NCBI GenBank assembly: GCA_018223365.1
Contig: JAGTTP010000001.1
Span: 2,078,410 to 2,142,409, forward strand
Length of the DNA: 64,000 nt
From: Clostridiaceae bacterium Marseille-Q4145
GTDB lineage: Bacteria; Bacillota; Clostridia; Lachnospirales; Lachnospiraceae
Direction of reading: 5' to 3'
Numbering within the stretch: position 1 is the stretch's first letter; each line of letters opens with the position of its first letter. Below are positions 7,634 to 15,170 of this stretch, in pieces. The notes beneath the pieces were generated by a model, which saw only the letters and a list, made by a program, of their open reading frames with translations, did not search any database and was not told the DNA's origin. The position numbers were made by a program, and so were the translations under genes.

Positions 7634-8145
7634 AATTTCTGGGCATCGCCCTCCTGTTATCAGGTACGGCTGGAATTGGATTTGGAAATGCAAGAGAACT
7701 GGATCAGCGAGTGGAAGAGCTTCGAATGCTCCGGCAGTTGATCATGCTGCTGGAAGGGGAGATCCGCTGTACTCATCGGCCGCTCCCGGAGCTGCTGATT
7801 TCCCTGGGGGAACGGTTCGGACCTCCTTTTCACTCTTTTTTAGTGGAGACCGGCAAGGAGCTGGAGGCCCATAAGAGTCTTACGGTGCAGGAGGTATGGA
7901 AGAAACAGCTGATCCTTAGCAGAAAGAAATTTCATCTGAACAGACAGGAGTATGAAGAACTGTTGGAATTTGGCGGAATGCTGGGATATCTGGATATTCA
8001 GATGCAGACGGAACTGTGTCTTTGGTATGAAGAGCGGCTGAAAATATCGGTGCAGACTGCCATGGCAGAGGCAGGAGAAAAACGGCGGCTGTATCGGTGT
8101 CTTGGAATTTTAAGCGGCGTTGTGCTGGCGGTATTTATCATATAG
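7627..8145 (+). CDS. spoIIIAB: Stage III sporulation protein AB
   Basis: A 172-residue protein with membrane helices at both ends (about 1-20 and 153-172) and a helical cytosolic or intermembrane middle, the usual SpoIIIAB layout and size. It resembles GspF-type proteins and belongs to the SpoIIIA channel of the mother cell membrane. ATG 7627 was chosen because it overlaps the spoIIIAA stop (ATGCTGA), giving translational coupling; the frame is open further upstream but inside spoIIIAA. It is followed after 18 bases by spoIIIAC. Confidence 0.93.
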   Translation: MLKFLGIALLLSGTAGIGFGNARELDQRVEELRMLRQLIMLLEGEIRCTHRPLPELLISLGERFGPPFHSFLVETGKELEAHKSLTVQEVWKKQLILSRKKFHLNRQEYEELLEFGGMLGYLDIQMQTELCLWYEERLKISVQTAMAEAGEKRRLYRCLGILSGVVLAVFII

Positions 8146-8163
8146 GACAGGTGGAATCAAAGT

Positions 8164-8358
8164 ATGAGCGTGACACTGATTTTTAAAATTGCCGCAGTCG
8201 GAATCCTGGTATCGGTTCTCTCCCAGGTTCTGAAGCATAGCGGCAGGGAGGAGCAGGCATTTCTTACAAGTCTGGCGGGTCTTCTGCTGGTCCTTTTCTG
8301 GATTATTCCTTATGTGTATGAGCTCTTTGTTACGATGGAGAAGCTGTTCACACTGTAA
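8164..8358 (+). CDS. spoIIIAC: Stage III sporulation protein AC
   Basis: A 64-residue integral membrane protein with two predicted helices, the standard size. The VLKHSGREEQAF segment between helices is characteristic of SpoIIIAC. A short ribosome binding site (ACAGGTGG) precedes ATG 8164. It lies between spoIIIAB and spoIIIAD in the canonical operon order and is part of the channel built around the engulfed forespore. Confidence 0.94.
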   Translation: MSVTLIFKIAAVGILVSVLSQVLKHSGREEQAFLTSLAGLLLVLFWIIPYVYELFVTMEKLFTL

Positions 8359-8373
8359 GAAAGAGGGGAAACC

Positions 8374-8757
8374 ATGATAAAAATTGCCCTGATCGGTATT
8401 GTGGGAATTCTTCTGGCACTTCAGATAAAAGCGGTAAAGCCGGAATATGCCGTGTATCTGTGTATGGGTGTCAGCCTGCTCATTTTTATGGGAGTGACTG
8501 AGCAGCTTCAGATCATTGTGGATGCCATACAGGCCATCGAAACTTACCTGCCGTTAGACCAGAGGTATATAAAAATTCTTCTGAAAATCGTGGGGATTAC
8601 CTATATTGCGGAATTTTCCTCGGATCTTTGTAAGGATGCGGGATATCAGACCATTGCCGGACAGATTCAGATCTTTGGGAAACTGTCTGTACTGGCAGTC
8701 AGTATGCCAGTGCTTCTGGCTCTTTTAGATGTGATTCAGAACTTTCTGGGAGCGTGA
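8374..8757 (+). CDS. spoIIIAD: Stage III sporulation protein AD
   Basis: A 127-residue multi-pass membrane protein with four hydrophobic segments, close to the 133 residues usual for SpoIIIAD. The family-typical ILLKIVGITYIAEFSSDLCK segment is present near residue 68. AGAGGGGA precedes ATG 8374. It partners with SpoIIIAC and SpoIIIAE as a membrane component of the sporulation channel. Confidence 0.94.
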   Translation: MIKIALIGIVGILLALQIKAVKPEYAVYLCMGVSLLIFMGVTEQLQIIVDAIQAIETYLPLDQRYIKILLKIVGITYIAEFSSDLCKDAGYQTIAGQIQIFGKLSVLAVSMPVLLALLDVIQNFLGA

Positions 8758-8761
8758 GCAG

Positions 8762-9790
8762 ATGGGGGAAATTGATTATGGGGAAATTCAGCAGGTGCTG
8801 GATGACCTGCTGGGGCAGAATGTGGATTTTCAGAATATGGCCGAGCAGGGAGCATCCGGAAACAGTCCCATTTCTTTTCAGAATCTGCTTAAGATGGCGG
8901 AAGGACTTTTTTTCCGGGAACTGATGGAACAGAAAGAACTGTGGGTGCACATCCTGATACTGGCAATAGCAGCTGCGGTACTGCTTCATTTCGCCGATGT
9001 ATTTCAAAATAAGGGCGTGTCCCGGATCAGTTTCTGCATGATCTATATGATGTTATTTTTACTGCTCATTACTTCTTTTCAGGGAAGCATGGAAATAACG
9101 ACAAATGTGCTGGATGCAATGAAAGACTTTATGACGGTACTGGCTCCGGCTTTTTTTCTTGCCATGACGCTGACATCTTACATCAGTTCTGCGGGAATTT
9201 ATTATGAATTTACGTTATTCCTGATTTCCGGGGTGAGGTGGCTGACCAGTGTATTTTTGCTTCCTTGTATCGAAATCTATATTCTGCTGGTGCTGGTCAA
9301 TCATCTGTCGGGAGAAAAGCGGCTGGGACATCTGGCGGAACTGATGTCTATGCTGGTGGGATGGAGTCTGAAAGCGCTGCTGGCGTTGGTGTGTGGTTTT
9401 CATATGGTCCAGGGGCTCATTTCGCCGGCAGCGGATGCTTTTCGTACCATGTCGGTGAGTAGAGGGATAGAGGCAATTCCAGGTGTGGGGGATGCAGGAA
9501 GCTCTGCCACGGAGCTGGTGCTCGGCTCTGCCATGCTCATAAAAAATGGGATCGGTGCGGCGGCTCTGGTGGTACTGATTCTGCTTTGCATGGTGCCACT
9601 TATCAAGCTGGCGGTGATTATGCTGGTATATTATGTGCTGGCGGCAATTCTGCAGCCTGTGTCGGATGAACGGATTACGGAATGTCTGCTCGGCATGGGG
9701 AATGGTGTGAAGCTTCTGTTTCAAGCGGCATTTACGGTGCTGGCATTATTTTTGCTGACCATTGCACTGACGACGGCAGTGACGGGATGA
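8762..9790 (+). CDS. spoIIIAE: Stage III sporulation protein AE
   Basis: A 342-residue polytopic protein with about seven membrane helices and the FAGIYYEF-like and conserved IPGVGDA regions (here SSAGIYYEF and IEAIPGVGDAGS) typical of SpoIIIAE. It is somewhat shorter than the roughly 400-residue Bacillus protein, mainly at the N-terminus, where no clear signal peptide is seen. It starts 4 bases after spoIIIAD. It is the largest membrane subunit of the SpoIIIA complex. Confidence 0.94.
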   Translation: MGEIDYGEIQQVLDDLLGQNVDFQNMAEQGASGNSPISFQNLLKMAEGLFFRELMEQKELWVHILILAIAAAVLLHFADVFQNKGVSRISFCMIYMMLFLLLITSFQGSMEITTNVLDAMKDFMTVLAPAFFLAMTLTSYISSAGIYYEFTLFLISGVRWLTSVFLLPCIEIYILLVLVNHLSGEKRLGHLAELMSMLVGWSLKALLALVCGFHMVQGLISPAADAFRTMSVSRGIEAIPGVGDAGSSATELVLGSAMLIKNGIGAAALVVLILLCMVPLIKLAVIMLVYYVLAAILQPVSDERITECLLGMGNGVKLLFQAAFTVLALFLLTIALTTAVTG

Positions 9791-9829
9791 GGAACAGACA
9801 GGGGGAATAAGATTCAGGCAATTCTGGAT

Positions 9830-10042
9830 ATGGTGCGGATGATTGCGGTCTTTTATTTGTTGGAACAGATGGTATTGCAGCTGATTCCCGGAGAGAGGTA
9901 TGAGCGGTATGTACGGTTTTATCTTGGACTGCTGCTGGTATTGCTTTTACTGCAGCCGGTCTTTCAGATTTTCAGATTGTCGGAGCAGCTGGATCAGAAA
10001 GTATTTCTGCAGGAAAGGGAGATGGAGGAGATGCCGGAATGA
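9830..10042 (+). CDS. spoIIIAF: Stage III sporulation protein AF, unusually short
   Basis: From ATG 9830 this encodes 70 residues, consisting of two membrane helices (about 5-18 and 28-47) and a short charged tail. The conserved N-terminal region and position after spoIIIAE identify it. Bacillus SpoIIIAF is about 206 residues, with a soluble ring-building domain after the helices; that domain is absent here. The stop overlaps the spoIIIAG ATG (ATGA), so the truncation is not an obvious sequencing frameshift. ATG 9830 lacks a good ribosome binding site. GGGGG at 9801-9805 instead points to an in-frame ATT at 9812 or an even less usual start, which would add about six residues (IQAILD) matching the usual family N-terminus. 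Confidence 0.82.
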   Translation: MVRMIAVFYLLEQMVLQLIPGERYERYVRFYLGLLLVLLLLQPVFQIFRLSEQLDQKVFLQEREMEEMPE

Positions 10043-10578
10043 AGGAAAAATGGGAAGCGCTGCGAAAAAAATACTGGCCGCCAGGAAAGGATCAGTTTCT
10101 GATTATGGCGCTGTGTGGACTTTTACTGGCAGTGATTGCTGTTCCGGTGGATTCCGGAAAAGAGAAAGGAACACAGGAGAACAATGGGCAGGAAACAGAG
10201 ACCCCGCAGGAGACAGAAAGCTACGAAGAGCAGATGGAAAAGAAACTGGAAGAGCTGCTTTCAAGAGTGGAGGGCGTCGGACAGGTCCGGGTTATGCTTA
10301 CCTTTGAAGGAAGCGGGGAGCGGAAAGTAGAGAAGGATAAGCAGGTGGGGACGGGCGGAACAGAGGAGGAGACCGTATATGAGGAGTCAGGGAGCTCAAG
10401 CCGCAGGCCTTACGTAACGTCGGAGAGCAATCCGCAGGTGGAGGGAGTTCTGGTCATTGCAGAAGGAGGCGATAAGAGCAGCGTCAAAGAAGAAATTATC
10501 GGAGCCGCTCAGGCATTATTTGGCATTGAACCTCATAAAATTAAAATAATGAAAATGGAGGTGGAGGAAACAAAGTGA
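10039..10578 (+). CDS. spoIIIAG: Stage III sporulation protein AG
   Basis: A 179-residue protein with one N-terminal membrane helix (about 20-38), an acidic Glu/Gln-rich linker, and a C-terminal ring-building (RBM) domain (about 65-179, VEGVGQVRVMLTFEG ... EGVLVIAEGGDKSSVKEEI). It forms the large ring of the SpoIIIA channel in the intermembrane space. The start overlaps the spoIIIAF stop by four bases. It is slightly shorter than Bacillus SpoIIIAG (229), with the wheel-forming beta insertion reduced to a Gly/Ser/Glu-rich loop. Confidence 0.94.
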   Translation: MKEKWEALRKKYWPPGKDQFLIMALCGLLLAVIAVPVDSGKEKGTQENNGQETETPQETESYEEQMEKKLEELLSRVEGVGQVRVMLTFEGSGERKVEKDKQVGTGGTEEETVYEESGSSSRRPYVTSESNPQVEGVLVIAEGGDKSSVKEEIIGAAQALFGIEPHKIKIMKMEVEETK

Positions 10579-11258
10579 AGAAGCTTGTGAAAAAGCCTGT
10601 ATTTAAGAAAAATCAGATGATTATCACTGCGCTGGCGGGCATGATTGCCATAGCAGGATATCTGAACTATGCGGGAACGGATGTAAATCCTTCCCTGTTG
10701 AGTGTGGACAGTGAGGCGGTAGAAGATGTGGCTGAGACAGATCTGGCGCAGGATATTTCCGCAGAAGATACCTACGCTTTGACGGGAGAGGTGGATGAAG
10801 GAAGTCAGGATATTGCGAGTCTTGATGAAAATGAGGACGGAGATGTGGCAGCCGAAGAAGGTACGGATGCCGGGCAGACCGTGATGGCCAGTACCACTGT
10901 GGGTGTCGGACTGGTATCCGAGGCAAAGGTGACCCGGGAACAGAACCGCTCCAGAAATAAAGAAATTCTCATGGAACTTATCAACAGCACGAATATTACA
11001 GACGAACAGAAGCAAAGTGCCATTGATGAGATGGTAGCCATGACAGATGCGGCAGAAAAGGAGCTGGCAGCAGAAACCCTCCTGACGGCCCAGGGGTTTG
11101 ATGAGGTAGTGGTGAGTATCAATGATGCCTGCGCTGACGTGGTGGTGAGCAGCTCGCAGGTCAGTGATGCAGAACGGGCACAGATTGAGGATGTGGTAAA
11201 GAGGAAGACAGGAATCGAGGCGGCGAATATCACGATCACACCAGTCACGGCTGAATAA
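10575..11258 (+). CDS. spoIIIAH: Stage III sporulation protein AH
   Basis: A 227-residue bitopic protein with an N-terminal helix (about 14-30), a long acidic linker and a C-terminal YscJ/FliF-like ring-building domain (about 120-227). SpoIIIAH interacts with forespore SpoIIQ to bridge the two membranes. The start is GTG 10575, overlapping the spoIIIAG stop (GTGA) and preceded by GTGGAGG. The acidic linker (about 45-95) is long for the family. A strong hairpin at 11273-11318 ends the operon. Confidence 0.95.
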   Translation: MKKLVKKPVFKKNQMIITALAGMIAIAGYLNYAGTDVNPSLLSVDSEAVEDVAETDLAQDISAEDTYALTGEVDEGSQDIASLDENEDGDVAAEEGTDAGQTVMASTTVGVGLVSEAKVTREQNRSRNKEILMELINSTNITDEQKQSAIDEMVAMTDAAEKELAAETLLTAQGFDEVVVSINDACADVVVSSSQVSDAERAQIEDVVKRKTGIEAANITITPVTAE

Positions 11259-11272
11259 TGAATGCTCATATC

Positions 11273-11318
11273 ATCAGGGACAGGATAAAAAACCTCTGGC
11301 TTTTATTCTGTCCCTGAT
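11273..11318. terminator. Hairpin between convergent spoIIIA and tlpA-like genes
   Basis: ATCAGGGACAG pairs with CTGTCCCTGAT, and the stem continues inward with ATAAAA/TTTTAT around a short loop. It lies 14 bases after spoIIIAH and 5 bases beyond the end of the convergent lipoprotein gene, and probably serves both directions. Confidence 0.75.
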
Positions 11319-11323
11319 TAGAA

Positions 11324-12178
11324 TTATTTAGTTGAGCTGTCAGCATCAATGACCGATTGAATCTGTTTCATCAGAGCATCATAGTTGTCCTGATTGTCAA
11401 TTCCGCCAAGCAGGGGATCTCCCACAATATTGCCGTTTCTGTCGACCAGTATAGTGGTAGGAAATGCCATAATGTCGGAGGCATATTTACCTGCATCGGA
11501 AGCAGAGTCGATGGAAAGGTTGCGGTATTTGGCACCCTGGCTTTCCAGAATTGCGGATGCTTCCTGAATGGCAGCTTCATTTCCGTCAAAGGTTTCTGTG
11601 TTGATGCCTACGACCTCGCCGCCCATTGATTTGATTGCATCGTTCAATTCATTAAGCTTAGGTAACTCGGCGACGCAGGGCTTGCATCCGGTAAACCAGA
11701 AATTGAGGACAGTGACGGCATTTTCGGAAAAGAGACTTTCATCAACAGAATTACCATCAAAATCCATGCCGGAAAAATTTTTGAAGGGAGATACGTTTTC
11801 GGCATTATTTTCCTGACCGGTGGTATCTGATGCCGCATTTTCATTTTCCATTTCTGCTATCTGCTCCTCAAGGTTTCGTATCGTTTCCATATCATCCGTC
11901 AGTGTTTTCAGCTCATCATCCGTAAAAGCCTCTTTGCCTGATTCGATGGTGTCAGCCAGATAATCCGCATAATTTCCATTGGGATCGGCAGTGGTTTTAT
12001 CCATCATGCCAAATACTTTGTTCCATACATCTTCATGATCTGCAAAGACCTGGTTCTCCTGCTGATACAGGTCATCCAGGCTGGTGGCGGAATTGTCCGC
12101 AGATTCTTTTGTGCTGCATGCTGTAAGCAATGCCATGCTAAGTATCATAACAGCAATCAATGTTCTTTTTGTTTTCAT
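11324..12178 (-). CDS. TlpA/ResA-like thioredoxin-fold lipoprotein
   Basis: A 284-residue exported lipoprotein. The lipobox is LLTACS (Cys near 21). A helical acidic region (about 30-125) is followed by a thioredoxin-like AhpC/TSA domain (about 130-280) with the redox pair CKPC in NFWFTGCKPCVAELP and a cis-Pro region (AFPTTILVD). It should act outside the membrane as a thiol-disulfide oxidoreductase. It is the last gene of a minus-strand unit with a NapH-like ferredoxin and a CXXC micro-protein, which may pass electrons from the cytoplasm to it. Regulation by the divergent two-component system is likely. The substrate is unknown. Confidence 0.9.
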   Translation of the reverse strand: MKTKRTLIAVMILSMALLTACSTKESADNSATSLDDLYQQENQVFADHEDVWNKVFGMMDKTTADPNGNYADYLADTIESGKEAFTDDELKTLTDDMETIRNLEEQIAEMENENAASDTTGQENNAENVSPFKNFSGMDFDGNSVDESLFSENAVTVLNFWFTGCKPCVAELPKLNELNDAIKSMGGEVVGINTETFDGNEAAIQEASAILESQGAKYRNLSIDSASDAGKYASDIMAFPTTILVDRNGNIVGDPLLGGIDNQDNYDALMKQIQSVIDADSSTK

Positions 12179-12208
12179 AAATAATAGCTCCTTTCACTAT
12201 ATCATTTC

Positions 12209-13075
12209 CTATGATTTTCCCATAAACTGGTAGTGGATTGCATTTTTAGGACAAGCTTTGATACAGGCCCCGCATCGGATACATTCCGGATGATTTGGAG
12301 TTTTGCACACATCCACATCCATTTTACATGCCTTTGTACATTGGTTACAACCGACACATTTGTCGGTTTCAATCTTTATATGAAGAAGGCTGACCTTGTT
12401 AAACAATGAATAAATTGCACCAAGAGGACAAATCCATTTACAGAAGGGTCTGTAAAATAAAATGCTTAACACCACAACGGTAATTAAAATAAAGCATTTA
12501 AAAGAAAACAGCGTTCCCAGTGCAGACCGTATAGATGCATTTCCAAGGGAAAGTGGGATAGCACCCTCTAAAACACCCTGGGGACAAATATATTTACAGA
12601 AGAAGGGGTCGCCCATTCCGACTGAGTTCGTTACAAGCATTGGCAGAAGGATAACAAAAACAATAAGAATGAGATATTTCAGGTATCTTAGCGGTTTCAG
12701 CCTGGCGGTGGAAAGTTTTTTTCCGGGGATTTTATGAAGTAAATCCTGAAACCATCCAAAGGGACACAGGAAACCACAGATAAATCTTCCAAGGGTCACG
12801 CCGAGCAGAATAAAAAAACCGGTTATGTAGTAGGAAAATTTAAAGCGGGATGATCCCACAACTGCTTGAAAGGCGCCAATCGGGCATGCTCCCGAAGCGG
12901 CAGGACAGGAATAACAGTTTAATCCTGGTACACAGACTGCTTTCGCCTTGCCCTGATATATTCTGCCTTTCCATAAATTAGGAATATGAATATTGGTAAG
13001 CAGCGTTGCGGCTGCCTGTATCCACCCGCGTAGTTGGGCTGTTTTTTCTGACAGTAATTTCTTTTTCTTATCCAA
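12209..13075 (-). CDS. NapH/CcdA-partner type membrane 4Fe-4S protein
   Basis: A 288-residue polytopic iron-sulfur protein. Four to five membrane helices carry the paired CxxxCP motifs of NapH/NosR-type proteins (CGFLCPFGW and CKWICPLGA). An N-terminal Cys cluster (LNCYSCPAASGACPIGA) precedes them and a C-terminal double ferredoxin (CVGCNQCTKAC, CIRCGACIKACPKNA) follows. It probably carries electrons across the membrane to a periplasm-side thiol protein. The frame is open to ATG 13147, but that ATG lies inside the upstream CXXC gene. TTG 13075, overlapping that gene's stop and preceded by TGGAGTG, gives a natural MDKKKK start and is preferred. Confidence 0.85.
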   Translation of the reverse strand: MDKKKKLLSEKTAQLRGWIQAAATLLTNIHIPNLWKGRIYQGKAKAVCVPGLNCYSCPAASGACPIGAFQAVVGSSRFKFSYYITGFFILLGVTLGRFICGFLCPFGWFQDLLHKIPGKKLSTARLKPLRYLKYLILIVFVILLPMLVTNSVGMGDPFFCKYICPQGVLEGAIPLSLGNASIRSALGTLFSFKCFILITVVVLSILFYRPFCKWICPLGAIYSLFNKVSLLHIKIETDKCVGCNQCTKACKMDVDVCKTPNHPECIRCGACIKACPKNAIHYQFMGKS

Positions 13076-13208
13076 TTCCGACACACTCCAGACATAATTT
13101 GATTGCTTTACCAAGCACGATAGCTGCTTCTCCTCTGATGACACCATAGCCCATCATGGTAATACCTGCGAGGAGCAGGACGGTCGGAACGATTTTTCCG
13201 CACTTCAA
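13068..13208 (-). CDS. 46-residue CD1871A-like CXXC micro-protein
   Basis: A small gene read as TTG-Lys-Cys-Gly-Lys, encoding 46 residues: one membrane helix (about 6-24) and a C-terminal tail ending CLECVGIG. The CxxC tail matches what I know of the CD1871A-type CXXC family, which accompanies NapH-like and TlpA-like genes in clostridia. Its stop overlaps the start of the NapH-like gene. AAAGGAA lies 11 bases before TTG 13208; no in-frame ATG exists before residue 18. The paired Cys could receive or relay reducing equivalents with the neighbouring thioredoxin-fold lipoprotein. The gene is too short for most default ORF cut-offs. Confidence 0.72.
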   Translation of the reverse strand: MKCGKIVPTVLLLAGITMMGYGVIRGEAAIVLGKAIKLCLECVGIG

Positions 13209-13274
13209 GATAGGGTCATTCCTTTCGTTTGTTCTATTTATTGACCAGCTGACTTAGGTATTATACAATAACGG

Positions 13275-13292
13275 TTGTAAAATCTTTGTTAA
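13275..13292. promoter_or_regulatory. Direct repeat, candidate OmpR-family operator
   Basis: TTGTAAA (13275-13281) and TTGTTAA (13286-13292) repeat with an 11-base period, as expected for tandem OmpR/PhoB-type binding. On the minus strand a TATAAT lies at 13260-13265 without a good -35, so the regulator could activate the CXXC/NapH/TlpA operon from here and also control its own gene starting at 13311. Confidence 0.45.
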
Positions 13293-13310
13293 GAAATAGG
13301 TGAAATCATT

Positions 13311-13991
13311 TTGAGATTATTAATTGTTGAAGATGAGAAACAAATATGTGACACAGTTGCGAAAAGTCTGTATGGTGCCGGGTACGAGGTGGACACCTGT
13401 TATGATGGAGAAGAGGCGCTGGAATGTATTCTGGCGGAGAATTATGATCTGATTGTTCTGGATCTGAATCTGCCCGGTATGGATGGCATGGAGATACTGA
13501 AGGAACTCAGGCAGAGAAATGAGGAGACAAAGGTTCTTATATTATCGGCAAGAAGTCAGATTGCGGATAAGGTGGAAGGACTGGATGCAGGGGCAAATGA
13601 TTATATGGAAAAACCATTCCATCTGCAGGAACTTGAGGCACGGATCAGAAGCCTGACAAGAAGAAAATTTGTGCAGAAGGATGTATGTCTGGAAAGTGGC
13701 GGGATAAAGTTCGATACGATCAAACGAGAGGCATATGCAAAGGGAAAAAAAGTTTCCCTGACAAGAAAAGAAAATGGGATTCTGGAATATTTGCTTCTTA
13801 ATTTAGGCCGACCGGTGAGCCAGGAGGAATTGATGGAACATGTCTGGGATGCATCTGCGGACAGCTTTAGTGGAGCCATCAGAGTACATATGTCTTCCCT
13901 CAGAAAAAAGCTTAAGGCGGTGCTTGGATATGATCCGATTTTGAACAAAGTGGGAGAGGGCTATCAAATACGGGAGGTATCTGACAGATGA
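13311..13991 (+). CDS. OmpR-family response regulator
   Basis: A 226-residue regulator with an N-terminal receiver domain (phosphoacceptor Asp51 in LIVLDLNLPG, Lys in YMEKPF) and a C-terminal winged-helix domain (about 128-222, ending PILNKVGEGYQI). It starts at TTG 13311, with AGGTGA 7 bases upstream. Its stop overlaps the start of the histidine kinase gene. It is divergent from the thiol/iron-sulfur operon, with a direct repeat between, so control of that operon is the simplest hypothesis. Confidence 0.93.
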   Translation: MRLLIVEDEKQICDTVAKSLYGAGYEVDTCYDGEEALECILAENYDLIVLDLNLPGMDGMEILKELRQRNEETKVLILSARSQIADKVEGLDAGANDYMEKPFHLQELEARIRSLTRRKFVQKDVCLESGGIKFDTIKREAYAKGKKVSLTRKENGILEYLLLNLGRPVSQEELMEHVWDASADSFSGAIRVHMSSLRKKLKAVLGYDPILNKVGEGYQIREVSDR

Positions 13992-15145
13992 AAAAAATAT
14001 CATTGCAGTGGAGACTCACCTGTATCATTACCATCTATATTGCGGTTATATGTGGATGTCTGACGATGTTTGTCTATAAAAACGGGGTATATTACATGGA
14101 TACTCTGCAGGAAAGGGTGGATGCCCAGGGAGATGACAATGCGGAGGATACAGACGAAATATACATCAGCATTCCGGATGATAAGTGGGATGAGTTTGCA
14201 ACGGATTTTTCGATTCAGGTATACAATAATAAGGCAGACTACAAAAAAAACAGTCTGCTTATCTCAGCTTTCCTGGCTCTTCTTGGCGGGGTAGCCACAT
14301 ATTTTATAAGCGGACATGCACTCAGACCAATCAAAGAGTTTTCTGATAAAATTGAAAAGGTGCAGGCACAAAATCTGGCAGATTCACGAATAGAAGAAAA
14401 TCAGGTGAAAGAACTGAACCAGCTTAGTATTTCCTATAATAAGATGCTGGGACGTCTTTCTCATGCATTTGAGACCCAGAGACAATTTACTGCCAATGCG
14501 GCACATGAGCTTCGAACCCCATTAGCTTTAATGCAGGTGCAGCTTGATCTATATAATTCCACCCGTCATCCGGACAATGATGCAGAGACTTTGCAGACGA
14601 TAAATATGGTCACGGAACAGAACGACAGGCTTGGCAAAATGGTAAAGACGCTTCTCGATATGAGTGAGTTTCAGACGGTAAGCCGGGATGAAAAAATTAT
14701 AGTGGATGCCCTTGTTGATGAGGTGCTGGCAGACCTGGAACCTCTTGCCCAGGAAAAAGATATCACACTTATTGGAAAATGTGAGAGTATTACGATGATG
14801 GGAAGTGATGTTCTTATTTACCGACTGGTATACAATCTCGTTGAAAATGCTATAAGATATAATCATCCGGGCGGTCAGGTTACCGTAACTGTCTGCCGTA
14901 AGGAACAAAAGGTGTGTCTGTCGGTATCTGATACGGGAAGCGGAATTCCTGAGAATCTCAGGGAGCGGGTGTTTGAACCCTTCTTCCGTGTGGATAAATC
15001 CAGAAGCCGGGAGCTTGGTGGTGTAGGACTTGGACTTGCTCTGGCTCGTGAAATTGTGAGAGTGCATGAGGGCAGTATTACGGTCAGACCGAATCCATCA
15101 GGAGGAACGATTTTTGATGTGACCTTCACCCAGGGATCAATTTAA
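13988..15145 (+). CDS. Membrane sensor histidine kinase
   Basis: A 385-residue kinase with two membrane helices (about 9-30 and 89-108) flanking a short extracytoplasmic sensor of about 58 residues, a HAMP-like region, a dimerisation box with His173 (NAAHELRTPLAL), N box NLVENAIRYN, and G boxes DTGSGIP and GVGLGLAL. It overlaps the response regulator by four bases and is its cognate partner. The signal is unknown; the neighbouring redox proteins suggest thiol or envelope redox state, which is inference. Confidence 0.93.
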   Translation: MKKISLQWRLTCIITIYIAVICGCLTMFVYKNGVYYMDTLQERVDAQGDDNAEDTDEIYISIPDDKWDEFATDFSIQVYNNKADYKKNSLLISAFLALLGGVATYFISGHALRPIKEFSDKIEKVQAQNLADSRIEENQVKELNQLSISYNKMLGRLSHAFETQRQFTANAAHELRTPLALMQVQLDLYNSTRHPDNDAETLQTINMVTEQNDRLGKMVKTLLDMSEFQTVSRDEKIIVDALVDEVLADLEPLAQEKDITLIGKCESITMMGSDVLIYRLVYNLVENAIRYNHPGGQVTVTVCRKEQKVCLSVSDTGSGIPENLRERVFEPFFRVDKSRSRELGGVGLGLALAREIVRVHEGSITVRPNPSGGTIFDVTFTQGSI

Positions 15146-15170
15146 CTATTATCATAAAGAGGAGATTTAC

